From positions 124,001-188,000 of the forward strand of contig NZ_JADGIK010000003.1 in the NCBI RefSeq assembly GCF_015234135.1: a stretch of DNA of 64,000 nucleotides, read 5' to 3'. The notes beneath the pieces were generated by a model that was given only the letters and a program-made list of their open reading frames with translations, was not told where the DNA came from and searched no databases. The position numbers were made by a program, and so were the translations under genes. Positions within the stretch are counted from its first letter, which is position 1. Each line of letters opens with the position of its first letter. The DNA is from Faecalibacter rhinopitheci. Lineage in GTDB: Bacteria > Bacteroidota > Bacteroidia > Flavobacteriales > Weeksellaceae. This document shows, one piece after another, positions 17,875-27,023 of the stretch.

Positions 17875-18855
17875 ATGGCTATAAAAACTTTTAGAGAAGT
17901 AATTGCAGAAGCAATGAGCGAAGAAATGCGTCGCGATGAATCTGTATACTTAATGGGGGAAGAGGTTGCCGAATATAATGGTGCTTACAAAGCTTCTAAA
18001 GGAATGTTAGAAGAATTCGGACCAAAACGTGTTATTGATACGCCTATCGCAGAGTCTGGTTTTACAGGTATTGCAGTAGGGTCAACATTAACAGGATGTC
18101 GTCCAATCGTAGAATATATGACGTTCAATTTCTCATTAGTTGCAATTGACCAAATTGTTAATAATGCAGCTAAAATATTACAAATGTCAGGAGGACAATG
18201 GAATTGTCCAATTGTGTTTCGTGGACCTACTGCGTCAGCAGGACAATTAGGGGCAACACACTCACAAGCTTTCGAAAACTGGTTTGCAAATGTACCAGGT
18301 TTAAAAGTTGTAATTCCATCTAATCCTTATGATGCAAAAGGATTATTAAAATCTGCAATTCGCGATAATGATCCTGTAATCTTTATGGAGTCTGAACAGA
18401 TGTATGGAGATAAAATGGAGATACCTGAAGAAGAATATTTAATTCCGATCGGAAAAGCTGAAATCAAACGTGAAGGTACTGATGTAACAATCGTTTCTTT
18501 TGGTAAAATTATTAAACAAGCATACATTGCTGCGGAAGAATTAGCAAAAGATGGTATTGAAGCAGAAATCATTGACTTACGTACAGTTCGTCCTTTAGAT
18601 TATGATACAATTATTACTTCTGTTAAGAAAACAAATCGTTTAGTAATCTTAGAAGAAGCATGGCCATTAGCATCAATTTCTACTGAAATTGCTTATATGG
18701 TTCAACAAAAAGCATTCGACTATTTAGATGCTCCAGTAAAACGTATTACTACAAAAGACACTTCAGCTCCATATGCACCAAACTTATTTAAAGAATGGTT
18801 TCCACAAGCTAAAGAAGTAGTTGCAGCTGTTAAAGCGGTGATGTACAAGTCTTAA
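17875..18855 (+). CDS. pdhB: Pyruvate dehydrogenase E1 component, beta subunit
   Basis: A 326-residue transketolase-type protein forming the E1 beta chain, which with E1 alpha and thiamine diphosphate decarboxylates pyruvate for acetyl-CoA. The GEEVAEYNGAYKASKGMLEEFGPKRVIDTPIAESGFTG region and the C-terminal transketolase domain (EAEIIDLRTVRPLDYDTI) are clear. The alpha subunit is not adjacent, a split also known in other flavobacteria. Related branched-chain enzymes are possible but the sequence is closest to PdhB. Confidence 0.88.
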   Translation: MAIKTFREVIAEAMSEEMRRDESVYLMGEEVAEYNGAYKASKGMLEEFGPKRVIDTPIAESGFTGIAVGSTLTGCRPIVEYMTFNFSLVAIDQIVNNAAKILQMSGGQWNCPIVFRGPTASAGQLGATHSQAFENWFANVPGLKVVIPSNPYDAKGLLKSAIRDNDPVIFMESEQMYGDKMEIPEEEYLIPIGKAEIKREGTDVTIVSFGKIIKQAYIAAEELAKDGIEAEIIDLRTVRPLDYDTIITSVKKTNRLVILEEAWPLASISTEIAYMVQQKAFDYLDAPVKRITTKDTSAPYAPNLFKEWFPQAKEVVAAVKAVMYKS

Positions 18856-18882
18856 AATAATAAAAAAATAAACCTTATATTT

Positions 18883-18918
18883 AAGTCTAGCATATATTTT
18901 GCTAGGCTTTCTTTTTTT
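18883..18918 (+). terminator. Intrinsic terminator after pdhB
   Basis: AAGTCTAGC (18883-18891) pairs with GCTAGGCTT (18901-18909), followed by a T-rich run. Confidence 0.75.
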
Positions 18919-18930
18919 AACTAAATCTAA

Positions 18931-21483
18931 ATGTCATTTAAAAGGAATTTATCATTACTCTTTGTATTTTTTTCAGTCATTATTTATGCACAAGTAAAAA
19001 TTCAGGGAAAAGTATTGGATGCAGAAACCGGAAAACCGATTTCTTATGCTGATGTGCGTCTACCTGAATTAAAAATTGTAGCTACTACAAATTCCGATGG
19101 TAGTTTTTATATAGAATCATCCAATAATACCAATAAACTTTCTATTTCTAAGTCGGGATATCAAGTATATGATTATGAAATTATTGAAAGAATTGATTTT
19201 AATTTTTTAGCTGAATTAGAAGTTAAGAAAGAAGATGATTCCGATATTTTAGACGATTCTGGCGAAGGTATTGCTTTACAAGTTGCCACAATTAGTGGGA
19301 AGAAAAAGCCACGGCTTAAAAAGAAAGAAAATCCTGCTTATGCTATCTTAAGAGAAGTATGGGCGCGTAAGAAATCAAATGGTTTAAAAATGGTACCTCA
19401 ATATTCTTATAATGAATACGAGAAACTACAATTTGATTTGAGCAATATTGATTCGGCATTCATGAAGAAAAAAATCTTCCGTGGATTTGAATTTGTTTTT
19501 GATAAAGTAGATACTTCATCTATTAATGGAAAAACATATTTACCCGCTTTTCTTAATGAATCAATATATAAGGTAGAAGGGATCAATACTCCTCAAACAC
19601 AAGAAAGAAAGGTTTTAGAAGCCAACAAAACTTCTGGATTCGAGAATAATGAAGTAGTGGCATCTACTGTAAAAAATCTTTTTAAGGATATTAATATTTA
19701 TGATAATAGACTAAATTTTCTAGATATAAAATTTGTCTCTCCTATTGCAACCGATGGCTTTTCAGTCTATGATTATGAGTTAAAAGATACTGTTGATATT
19801 GATGGGATTGAAACATACCGAATCAAATATTTTCCACGTAGAGAAGGAGAATTAACCTTTAAAGGTGATATGTATATCTCTAAAAACTCCTATGCAGTAA
19901 AATCTATAGATTTAGAGACGACAAAAGCGATGAACGTTAATTTTATCCGTAATATTTATATGGCTTTAGATTTTGACGTGGCAAACGATTCAGTGTTTTA
20001 TCCAAAGAAGGAATATGCAATGTTGGATATGTCCATCTTATCTAAAAAAGAAGGTTCTAAAGGTTTATTTGCGCATAAAACGGTTAATTATTACAATTAT
20101 GATTTTGAAACTCGCCAACCAGATACTTATTATTCCAGAAGAATAGATCCTGCTAAAACTGCTTTGAATGAGAAGACAAGTGAATATTGGGCAGAAAATC
20201 GTCCGGAGGTTTTAACCAAAGATCAAGAAGGAATTTATGAAACATTGGATCAATTAAACCAAGTTCCAAAATTTAATAGAATAGTAAAGGGAATTGAAGT
20301 TTTAGGTTCAGGATATTGGAATGTGGGAGTTATAGATATTGGTAACTTATATTCGTCATTTGGTTTTAATAATATCGAAGGATTACGTCTAAGAGCTGGT
20401 GCAAGAACATATTTTTCTCAGAATGATATGTGGAGAGCACAAGGGTTTATGGCATATGGTTTTAGAGACGATAAATTTAAATATGGAGCTGACTTCCGTT
20501 ATATGTTTAGTAAATATAATCGATTCCAAGTGGGGATAGGAACTAAACGAGATGTAGAGCAATTAGCAGCACAGTTAACAGCATCAGATGGGATTATGAC
20601 GCGTAGTTTTGCATCTTCATCGATAATTAACCAAGGAGATAACTATTTTTTAAGTTCTAATAATTTAACGAATATTTACACTTCAGTTGAACCTTGGAAA
20701 AATGTAACATTTCGCTTAGATGGAAATTACCAACGTGTAAAACCTGCATCAAGCGAATATTTTTCAATAGCTTATGAAAAAGATGGTGTAATTCAACAAA
20801 ATTTAACCAATTCATCATTAAGTGTTTCTGTGATAGCTAGACCAGGAGCTAAATACTCTCAATATGGAATTGATCGTATCGAAATGTCTTCCTTAGCTCC
20901 AACATTAATGTTGCGTTATACAAAAGGATTAAAAGGTGTAATTGATTCTGATTTTGAATATGATAAAATCCAATTTTTATATACACAACCCATTTTAGTG
21001 GGATCATTTGGTAAATCATTGGTTACAGTAGAAGCTGGTAAAACTTTCCAGGGTGTGCCATTATCTTTATTAAGTGCTATTCCAGGAAACGAAAGTTATG
21101 GTCAGGTTTATGGTACATTTTCACAATTAGATTACTACGAATTTGTAACAGATGAATATGTAACATTAAATTACGAACATCATTTTAATGGATGGATTTT
21201 AAATAAAATACCGTTAATTAAAAAATTAAAACTAAGAGAAGTAGGATTCTTAAGAGCAGCTTACGGTGATATTTCTGAGAAGACTAAAAATATAAATAGA
21301 TCCTCAATAGAATATTTTGCACCTAACCAGCAAATCTATTACGAATATGGTTTTGGTATAGAAAATATTGGTTGGGGAAACATTCGTCCAATCCGAATTG
21401 ATTTTAATTGGAGAGGAAATTATAATAATTTGCCAGATGTTCGTAAATTTGGGGTCACTTTAGGATTACAGTGGGACTTCTAA
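18931..21483 (+). CDS. DUF5686 outer-membrane protein with carboxypeptidase-like domain
   Basis: An 850-residue envelope protein: signal peptide (about 1-21, ending IIYAQ), a carboxypeptidase-regulatory-like beta sandwich (about 22-95, IQGKVLDAETGKPISYADVRL), then the long DUF5686 region with many alternating hydrophobic strands and a C-terminal barrel-like stretch ending in LGLQWDF, a typical outer-membrane final strand. Members are widespread in Bacteroidota; no defined function. It follows the pdhB terminator and precedes ppa by 40 bases. Confidence 0.85.
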   Translation: MSFKRNLSLLFVFFSVIIYAQVKIQGKVLDAETGKPISYADVRLPELKIVATTNSDGSFYIESSNNTNKLSISKSGYQVYDYEIIERIDFNFLAELEVKKEDDSDILDDSGEGIALQVATISGKKKPRLKKKENPAYAILREVWARKKSNGLKMVPQYSYNEYEKLQFDLSNIDSAFMKKKIFRGFEFVFDKVDTSSINGKTYLPAFLNESIYKVEGINTPQTQERKVLEANKTSGFENNEVVASTVKNLFKDINIYDNRLNFLDIKFVSPIATDGFSVYDYELKDTVDIDGIETYRIKYFPRREGELTFKGDMYISKNSYAVKSIDLETTKAMNVNFIRNIYMALDFDVANDSVFYPKKEYAMLDMSILSKKEGSKGLFAHKTVNYYNYDFETRQPDTYYSRRIDPAKTALNEKTSEYWAENRPEVLTKDQEGIYETLDQLNQVPKFNRIVKGIEVLGSGYWNVGVIDIGNLYSSFGFNNIEGLRLRAGARTYFSQNDMWRAQGFMAYGFRDDKFKYGADFRYMFSKYNRFQVGIGTKRDVEQLAAQLTASDGIMTRSFASSSIINQGDNYFLSSNNLTNIYTSVEPWKNVTFRLDGNYQRVKPASSEYFSIAYEKDGVIQQNLTNSSLSVSVIARPGAKYSQYGIDRIEMSSLAPTLMLRYTKGLKGVIDSDFEYDKIQFLYTQPILVGSFGKSLVTVEAGKTFQGVPLSLLSAIPGNESYGQVYGTFSQLDYYEFVTDEYVTLNYEHHFNGWILNKIPLIKKLKLREVGFLRAAYGDISEKTKNINRSSIEYFAPNQQIYYEYGFGIENIGWGNIRPIRIDFNWRGNYNNLPDVRKFGVTLGLQWDF

Positions 21484-21523
21484 AGTATTGAATTGATTAA
21501 TAATAATTTTAAAATAGTTAAAA

Positions 21524-22012
21524 ATGACTTTTGACGCAATTATAGAAATCCCAAGAGGATCTCGTAACAAATACGAAATGGATCATGAAACAGGAAGAAT
21601 CCGTTTCGACCGTGTATTATATTCTCCAATGCAATATCCTGCAGATTACGGATTTGTAGAAAATACATTAGCGTTAGATGGTGATCCAATTGATGTTTTA
21701 GTTTTCTTAACTGAACCAACTGTACCTGGATGTGTTATCGAAGTTAAAACTATTGGAGTTTTAAATATGTCTGATGATAAAGGTCGTGATGAAAAATTAA
21801 TTTGTGTACCAGTTGCAGATCCAACATGGAATAAATTAAATGACTTAAAAGATATGAACGAGCATACATTAAAAGCTGTTGAGCATTTCTTTAAAGTGTA
21901 TAAAGATTTAGAAAACAAAACATGTATCGTTGAAGGTTACGGTGATAAAGCACAAGCTGAACAATTATTACAAGAATCTATCGAGCGTTTTGCTGCAGAA
22001 GGTTCTCACTAA
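21524..22012 (+). CDS. ppa: Inorganic pyrophosphatase
   Basis: A 162-residue family I soluble pyrophosphatase. Signature residues are in place: the IEIPRGSRNKYE N-terminal motif, YPADYGFVE, the metal-binding DGDPIDVLV and DDKGRDEKLI. It hydrolyses PPi to drive biosynthesis in the cytosol. Length is normal. Confidence 0.93.
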   Translation: MTFDAIIEIPRGSRNKYEMDHETGRIRFDRVLYSPMQYPADYGFVENTLALDGDPIDVLVFLTEPTVPGCVIEVKTIGVLNMSDDKGRDEKLICVPVADPTWNKLNDLKDMNEHTLKAVEHFFKVYKDLENKTCIVEGYGDKAQAEQLLQESIERFAAEGSH

Positions 22013-22035
22013 TAAGTAGATTCTAAAAATATATT

Positions 22036-22063
22036 AAAGCCATCCTATTAGGATGGCTTTTTT
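22036..22063 (+). terminator. Intrinsic terminator after ppa
   Basis: AAAGCCATCC pairs with GGATGGCTTT across a five-base loop, followed by T residues. Confidence 0.87.
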
Positions 22064-22103
22064 ACGTAAAAAACTTATCTTTAGATAATTAATTAATATT
22101 ATT

Positions 22104-23546
22104 ATGAAGAAACTTTTTACACTTTCTCTCTCTTTTGTAGGCGTATTATTGTTTGGACAATTTTCTACATCGGGTACAGGGCAAACCTATACAATTGCTC
22201 AATTAGATGATTTAACCGATGCTATTTCATTTGATGCTTCGTCAAATCAATATCTACTTTCTCAGGATTTAAAAATTAGTGCTACAGACACATTTATATC
22301 TTCAACGGGATATACTTTAGCAATTGCAGATAATGTGTTAATTACTATTGAAGGTAATATACGTATTGATTCTCCAGAAACGGTACACTTTACTTCAGTA
22401 AATCCCGGGAATGTATATTTTCAAGGATTAAGATTAAACGATGGTTCATCAGCTTATTTTAATAATTTTAAAATGACATATGGCGGTGGAATTCGTGCTT
22501 TATCAGGAGATTTTTTTATGAATGATTCTGAAGTATCCTATCAAAATTCAGGAACATCTACAGGTGGAGCAATCAATTTTTCTGAAGGAAATCCAACAAT
22601 ACAAAATTCAGTTTTTAGATTTAATGCTACTCCAGCGGTGGCATCTGGAGCCAATCAATCAGTTGCGCTAAATTATTTAAATAATTATTTAGAAGCCAAC
22701 AATCAAGATGATTCTAATCGCCCACAAATTAATATGGGACCGAGTGGGTCAGCTAATCCTACCGTAATAAAGAATAATCTGATTAAGGGAGATCGTACCA
22801 AGACTAGGGTTGGAGGAATTTCTGTTTCAAGTTTATTAGGCGTATCCAATCACGTATTAATAGAGAATAATACAATTATAGATAATCGATATGGAATAAC
22901 AATTTCCGGAGGAAATTCTTATGGAAATATAATAGGTAATACAATTAGAAATAATAATACGGAAACTATACCAGATAATGGGGGAAGTGGAATAAATATT
23001 TACCTTGCGTCTAATCCAGCAGATTATGTAATTAATATTTTCGACAATATTATTGATGGAAATTTATGGGGAATTACAAATATCGGGAATGGAGCTTTTA
23101 TAAATCTTGGGACAGCTGATCGCTTAGGAAATAATGTATTTGAAAATAATATAAACGGCGGAATAAACTATGCATTTTATAATAATTCTGCGATTAACAT
23201 ATCTGCACAAGGAAATTGTTGGGATCCGATTTTATCCCCAGAAAATGTGATTGTCCATCAAATTGATAATCCAAATCTAGGTTTAGTGGATTACTCAAAT
23301 GCACAATGTAATTTGGGTGTAAATGATGTAGAAAATAAAAAAATAACATTATATCCCAATCCCAATAAAGGAGAATTTTTTATTGATACAGAAACAAAAG
23401 ATCAATACCAAATTTATGATTTAACAGGTAAATTATTGATGTCTGGAGAATTAAATAAAGGAAAAAATACGCTTAAAACTTATTTACGAAATGGAGTATA
23501 TGTTTTGAAAACACTAACTTCAACGGTTAAAGTTGTAATTTATTAA
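22104..23546 (+). CDS. T9SS-secreted right-handed beta-helix protein
   Basis: A 480-residue secreted protein. It has a signal peptide (MKKLFTLSLSFVGVLLFGQ), then a parallel beta-helix body built of repeated turns rich in Asn and Gly (VLIENNTIIDNRYGITISGG, NIIGNTIRNNN, IFDNIIDGNLWGITNIG), and a C-terminal type A sorting domain (LYPNPNKGEFFIDTE...NGVYVLKTLTSTVKVVIY, about 415-480). The substrate is unknown; such helices often bind or cleave polysaccharide, but no catalytic residues stand out. Confidence 0.82.
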   Translation: MKKLFTLSLSFVGVLLFGQFSTSGTGQTYTIAQLDDLTDAISFDASSNQYLLSQDLKISATDTFISSTGYTLAIADNVLITIEGNIRIDSPETVHFTSVNPGNVYFQGLRLNDGSSAYFNNFKMTYGGGIRALSGDFFMNDSEVSYQNSGTSTGGAINFSEGNPTIQNSVFRFNATPAVASGANQSVALNYLNNYLEANNQDDSNRPQINMGPSGSANPTVIKNNLIKGDRTKTRVGGISVSSLLGVSNHVLIENNTIIDNRYGITISGGNSYGNIIGNTIRNNNTETIPDNGGSGINIYLASNPADYVINIFDNIIDGNLWGITNIGNGAFINLGTADRLGNNVFENNINGGINYAFYNNSAINISAQGNCWDPILSPENVIVHQIDNPNLGLVDYSNAQCNLGVNDVENKKITLYPNPNKGEFFIDTETKDQYQIYDLTGKLLMSGELNKGKNTLKTYLRNGVYVLKTLTSTVKVVIY

Positions 23547-23549
23547 AAT

Positions 23550-23583
23550 AATAAACCTCAACTATTTCTAGTTGAGGTTTATT
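23550..23583. terminator. Bidirectional intrinsic terminator
   Basis: AATAAACCTCAACTA pairs with TAGTTGAGGTTTATT between the converging beta-helix gene and tryptophanase gene. Confidence 0.8.
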
Positions 23584-23595
23584 TGATACGAATAT

Positions 23596-24972
23596 TTATT
23601 TCTTTTTTAGTTCTACTGTAAAATGTCTTAAAATATCGGCTTCCCATGTAATTTCGTAACCTGTTTTGATTTCTTCTCGGCGATCAAAAATATTCTTCAG
23701 TGCGACAGCAATATAATCCATATGACTTTGCATATAAGTTCGTCTAGGAATCGCTAAGCGCAAAAGTTCTAATTTTGGATACCTATTTTCACGTGTTTCA
23801 GGATCACGATCGGCTAAAATTGTTCCGATTTCTACACCACGAACTCCAGCTTCTTTATACAGCTCAATTCCTAAAGTTTGAGCAGGAAATTCTTCTCGTT
23901 TTACATGAGGCAAAAACTTAGTCGCATCGATAAAAATAGCATGACCTCCGATTGGTTTCTGAATTGGAATTCCATACTCAATTAGTTTATTTCCAAGGTA
24001 TTCAATTTGCGAAATTCGGGATTTTAGATAATCATATTCCGTAGCTTCATGTAGTCCTTGTGACAAAGCTGCTAAGTCGCGTCCTGCTAATCCTCCATAA
24101 CTTAAATACCCTTCATATATGATTCCAAAATTACCGCATATTTTATATAGCTCTTCATTATTAAGTGCTATAAATCCTCCAATATTTACTAATCCATCTT
24201 TTTTAGATGACATTGTCATTCCATCACCTAAATCAAATACAATTTTTGCAATTTCTTTGATCGAATGATTTTTAAATTCTTCTTCTCGTTCCTTAATAAA
24301 ATAGGCGTTCTCTGCAAATCGTGCTGAATCAAAAAAGATAGGAATGCCATATTGATCAGACAAAGCCTTTACTTTTCTAATATTATCTACGGAAACAGGT
24401 TGTCCTCCAGAAGAATTACATGTTATAGTGATTAATGTGAATGGAATATTTTCTTTTCCATGTTTTTTATACTGTTCTTCTAATTTTTGTAAATCTATAT
24501 TTCCTTTAAAAGGATGAATTAGTTCACTATCAAAAGCTTCATCAATTGTACAATCTATAGCATGCGCTTTTCTCATTTCTATATGACCTTTTGTCGTATC
24601 AAAATGTGAATTTCCGGGAATTACATTTCCTTCTTTAACTAATGCAGAAAATAATACGTTTTCGGCCGCACGTCCTTGGTGGGTAGGCAAAACATATTCG
24701 TAACCTGTTATTTTATTAATTGTAGCTTTTAGTTTTTGAAAAGATTGAGAGCCTGCATAACTTTCATCTCCGGTCATTATTTCAGCCCATTGCTTATCTG
24801 ACATTGCTCCGGTTCCTGAATCAGTTAGTAAGTCTATAAAAACTTTTTGACTTTCAAGATTGAATAAATTGTAGTTTTTTTCTTCAATCCATTTTTCACG
24901 TTCTTCACGTGTTGAGCGATAAATCTCTTCGACCATTTTTATGCGAAAAGATTCAGCGAAAGGTAATTCCAT
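23596..24972 (-). CDS. tnaA: Tryptophanase
   Basis: A 458-residue PLP beta-eliminating lyase. The PLP lysine is Lys258 in SSKKDG, and FFDSARFAENAYFIKERE and LPTHQGRAAEN are conserved. Tyrosine phenol-lyases carry an Arg in the VRSMERG segment that contacts the tyrosine hydroxyl; here the position is Ile382 (GVRGVEIG), as in tryptophanases, so the product is expected to be indole, pyruvate and ammonia. It is monocistronic with an upstream terminator and its own promoter-like box, and has no TnaC-type leader peptide that I can find. Confidence 0.88.
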   Translation of the reverse strand: MELPFAESFRIKMVEEIYRSTREEREKWIEEKNYNLFNLESQKVFIDLLTDSGTGAMSDKQWAEIMTGDESYAGSQSFQKLKATINKITGYEYVLPTHQGRAAENVLFSALVKEGNVIPGNSHFDTTKGHIEMRKAHAIDCTIDEAFDSELIHPFKGNIDLQKLEEQYKKHGKENIPFTLITITCNSSGGQPVSVDNIRKVKALSDQYGIPIFFDSARFAENAYFIKEREEEFKNHSIKEIAKIVFDLGDGMTMSSKKDGLVNIGGFIALNNEELYKICGNFGIIYEGYLSYGGLAGRDLAALSQGLHEATEYDYLKSRISQIEYLGNKLIEYGIPIQKPIGGHAIFIDATKFLPHVKREEFPAQTLGIELYKEAGVRGVEIGTILADRDPETRENRYPKLELLRLAIPRRTYMQSHMDYIAVALKNIFDRREEIKTGYEITWEADILRHFTVELKKK

Positions 24973-24997
24973 TTTTTTTGTAGTTTGCGTTTAACTG

Positions 24998-25028
24998 TAA
25001 ATGTATTAAACCTTTAGTAAATATTCAA
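24998..25028 (-). promoter_or_regulatory. Candidate tnaA promoter
   Basis: On the minus strand TTG (25026-25028), a 20-base spacer and TACATTTA (24998-25005), one base off the TAnnTTTG consensus, precede the tnaA start by 25 bases. Confidence 0.45.
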
Positions 25029-25042
25029 TTAATAATATGCAT

Positions 25043-25070
25043 AAAAAAAACCTCTACTAGCGTAAAGGTT
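25043..25070 (-). terminator. Intrinsic terminator between thioesterase and tnaA
   Basis: On the minus strand AACCTTTAC pairs with GTAGAGGTT (one wobble), followed by a run of eight T. It separates the riboswitch-preceded thioesterase transcript from tnaA. Confidence 0.7.
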
Positions 25071-25091
25071 CTCTTTATAAAAAAATTGAAT

Positions 25092-25511
25092 TTAGTCAAT
25101 TACCGGAACAGGTCTTTTATTTTCGTTGATAGCAACTAACGTAAAAGTTCCTGAAATCGCTTTCTCACGTCCATCTCTGTACATGCTTTCAATAAAAACA
25201 TCAATTTGTACATCTAAACTTGAATTTCCTACACGAGTAACTTTCCCTACGAATTCTACTAATGTTCCTGCAGGAATAGAATGTTTAAAATCGATTTTAT
25301 CACTACTAACTGTTACAATTGGTTTGCGACAAAAACGAGTAGCGGTCATAAATGCAATTTCATCCATCAGATACATTACTGCACCTCCAAACATAGTTTT
25401 ATGGTGATTAGTATCTCCAGGAAAAACTGCTTTAAAAACGCGAGTTTCAGATTCAATGATGCGTTGTTCAATCAGTTCCTCTCTTGTTTTAATTTCCATT
25501 TCTTTGATCAT
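25092..25511 (-). CDS. Acyl-CoA thioesterase, hotdog fold
   Basis: A 139-residue hotdog protein with the YciA-like pattern: FPGDTNHHKTMFGGAVMYLMDEIAFMTATRF (about 29-60), VSSDKIDFKHSIPAG and GTFTLVAINENKRPVPV. The enzyme hydrolyses acyl-CoA esters, acting as a dimer or higher oligomer in the cytosol. It is preceded on the same strand, about 125 bases upstream, by a compact cobalamin riboswitch and followed by its own terminator, so it appears to be a B12-regulated single gene. ATG at 25511 or 25499 may be used; the second starts MEIKTREEL. Confidence 0.87.
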   Translation of the reverse strand: MIKEMEIKTREELIEQRIIESETRVFKAVFPGDTNHHKTMFGGAVMYLMDEIAFMTATRFCRKPIVTVSSDKIDFKHSIPAGTLVEFVGKVTRVGNSSLDVQIDVFIESMYRDGREKAISGTFTLVAINENKRPVPVID

Positions 25512-25636
25512 ATATACACGTTATACTTTAGCTATTATATAATGTGATAATGTTTTTGTGGTGGTTTTAGAAATAAATATCATTTCTAATTTTTTTGAAT
25601 TGGCTTCATTCCGCGAAAGCATTATCAATAAAACTT

Positions 25637-25731
25637 AAATGTGGTAACCTGACTTATCATGAAAATGAATTACAGTTGCGCGACAGTTCGTGAATTGCAC
25701 ACGATTCCCCAAGCATTAAGTTCGAGCATTT
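25637..25731 (-). promoter_or_regulatory. Compact cobalamin riboswitch
   Basis: On the minus strand: closing pairs AAATG (25727-25731) with CATTT (25637-25641), then GGGGAATCGTG...CACGAACTGTC, the CGCAACTGTAA core and a divergent B12 box AAGTCAGGTTACCACA. The pairing of the changed P1 bases is retained. Between CAACTGTAA and the B12 box only about 14 bases remain, so the GCCACTG/GATGGGAAGG peripheral domain present in the other copy is absent, as in class II cobalamin (AdoCbl-variant) riboswitches. The only gene downstream on this strand is the thioesterase at 25092-25511. Confidence 0.8.
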
Positions 25732-25733
25732 TG

Positions 25734-25741
25734 CAAAGATA
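25734..25741 (-). promoter_or_regulatory. -7 box upstream of compact riboswitch
   Basis: TATCTTTG on the minus strand matches TAnnTTTG and would start transcription at the first riboswitch stem. No good TTG was found at -33. Confidence 0.5.
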
Positions 25742-25831
25742 AAGCAGAATACTGAATTTTTACTTGAAAATATTTCTAATTCAATATTTTAAAATATATC
25801 TAGTAAATTAGAGCCTATAACCAGCACAGGA

Positions 25832-26980
25832 ATGAAAATAAAATTAATAAAGAATCTTATTCATAATGATAAAGAGTGGAATGATTTAGTGAATAATTCT
25901 ACTGATTTAAAAAACAAAGTGATACAAGATGTTAACTTTTGCAATAAGAATGTTGAATGGGAAAAATTTACAATAAACAATACTTCTTTTTTAGGTTGTA
26001 CTTTTAAACAAGATGAGGCGATAAAGCTTATTGAAAGGGGAGCATTTGTTTATCCAAAATTTAAAAATTTACCATATAATCCATATCGAGGAAGTTTATA
26101 TACTTGGCAAGAATTGATGGAAGGTTATGATGCAGCAGAGGATAATAGTATTGATATTAATATCTATAAGCACTTTATAAAAAATAAATATAACCCGTCT
26201 GTTTCTGAAGCATTGGCACAACGTTTACACGATCATTCTATAGACGATGGGCTACGTCGTATACTAGAATATGATAAAGATGGAATGACTAAAAAGAAAG
26301 TTGTTGGTTTTATGGGAGGTCACTCCACTAGACGTGGTTCCCAATTTTACGTAGAAACTGCAATTGCTGCTCAGTTAGCTACTCAAAAAGGGTATTATGT
26401 AGTAACTGGGGGTGGACCTGGAATTATGGAAGCAGCGAATCTTGGAGCGTATATGGCGCATTATACGAAAGATGATTTGCTAAAAGCAATAGATATTTTA
26501 AAGAGTCTTCATTTTCATAATATAGAAGAGCCTGATTATTTGGCTGAAAATTTTATGCAACGTTCCTTAGAAGTTTTAGATAAATATCCTAATGGATCGG
26601 AGAGTTTAGCTATTCCTACATGGTTCTATGGTCATGAACCTTCAAACTTATTTGCAAAACATATAGCGAAATACTTTTCAAATAGTATTCGGGAAGATAT
26701 ATTACTAACGATTAGTTTATATGGCTTAGTTTTCGCTCCAGGAAGTGCAGGAACAACACAAGAAATTTTTCAGGAAGCAGCTCAAAATCATTATGGAACT
26801 TCCGGATATTATAGTCCGATGGTTTTTTTAGGTAAAAAGAGATATGTCGAAGATACTTCTATCTATTCTGTTGTACATCAATTAGCACAAGGAAGAGTGT
26901 ATAAAGATTTGTTATTCTTAACAGATAGCGCAGAATCATCAATTGATTTTATTGAAAATAATCCACCGATACGTGTATAA
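25832..26980 (+). CDS. LOG-family Rossmann-fold protein
   Basis: A 382-residue protein. The C-terminal two thirds hold the LOG/lysine-decarboxylase-like fold: VVGFMGGHSTRRGSQFY (about 152), VVTGGGPGIMEAANLGAYMA (about 193-210) and FAPGSAGTTQEIFQEA, the counterpart of the PGGxGTxxE catalytic motif, here with Ser in place of the second Gly. Small LOG proteins release cytokinin bases from nucleotides; the bacterial role of long members with an N-terminal extension is unclear, perhaps nucleotide 5'-monophosphate hydrolysis. The N-terminal 150 residues have no recognised domain. Confidence 0.75.
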   Translation: MKIKLIKNLIHNDKEWNDLVNNSTDLKNKVIQDVNFCNKNVEWEKFTINNTSFLGCTFKQDEAIKLIERGAFVYPKFKNLPYNPYRGSLYTWQELMEGYDAAEDNSIDINIYKHFIKNKYNPSVSEALAQRLHDHSIDDGLRRILEYDKDGMTKKKVVGFMGGHSTRRGSQFYVETAIAAQLATQKGYYVVTGGGPGIMEAANLGAYMAHYTKDDLLKAIDILKSLHFHNIEEPDYLAENFMQRSLEVLDKYPNGSESLAIPTWFYGHEPSNLFAKHIAKYFSNSIREDILLTISLYGLVFAPGSAGTTQEIFQEAAQNHYGTSGYYSPMVFLGKKRYVEDTSIYSVVHQLAQGRVYKDLLFLTDSAESSIDFIENNPPIRV

Positions 26981-27015
26981 TAAAAAAAGCGAACAATTTA
27001 GTTCGCTTTTTTATT
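26980..27015. terminator. Bidirectional intrinsic terminator
   Basis: AATAAAAAAAGCGAAC pairs with GTTCGCTTTTTTATT between the LOG gene and the converging three-gene operon. Confidence 0.85.
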
Positions 27016-27023
27016 ATCTCTTT

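Noticed and set aside
24973-25044. Search for a TnaC-like leader peptide ahead of tnaA
   Set aside because: Only a five-codon frame without Trp is present, and the spacing is too short.
25568-25597. Plus-strand hairpin TTAGAAAT/ATTTCTAA with T-run as terminator
   Set aside because: No plus-strand gene ends upstream of it; all neighbours there are on the minus strand, so it is probably chance or part of the riboswitch expression region.
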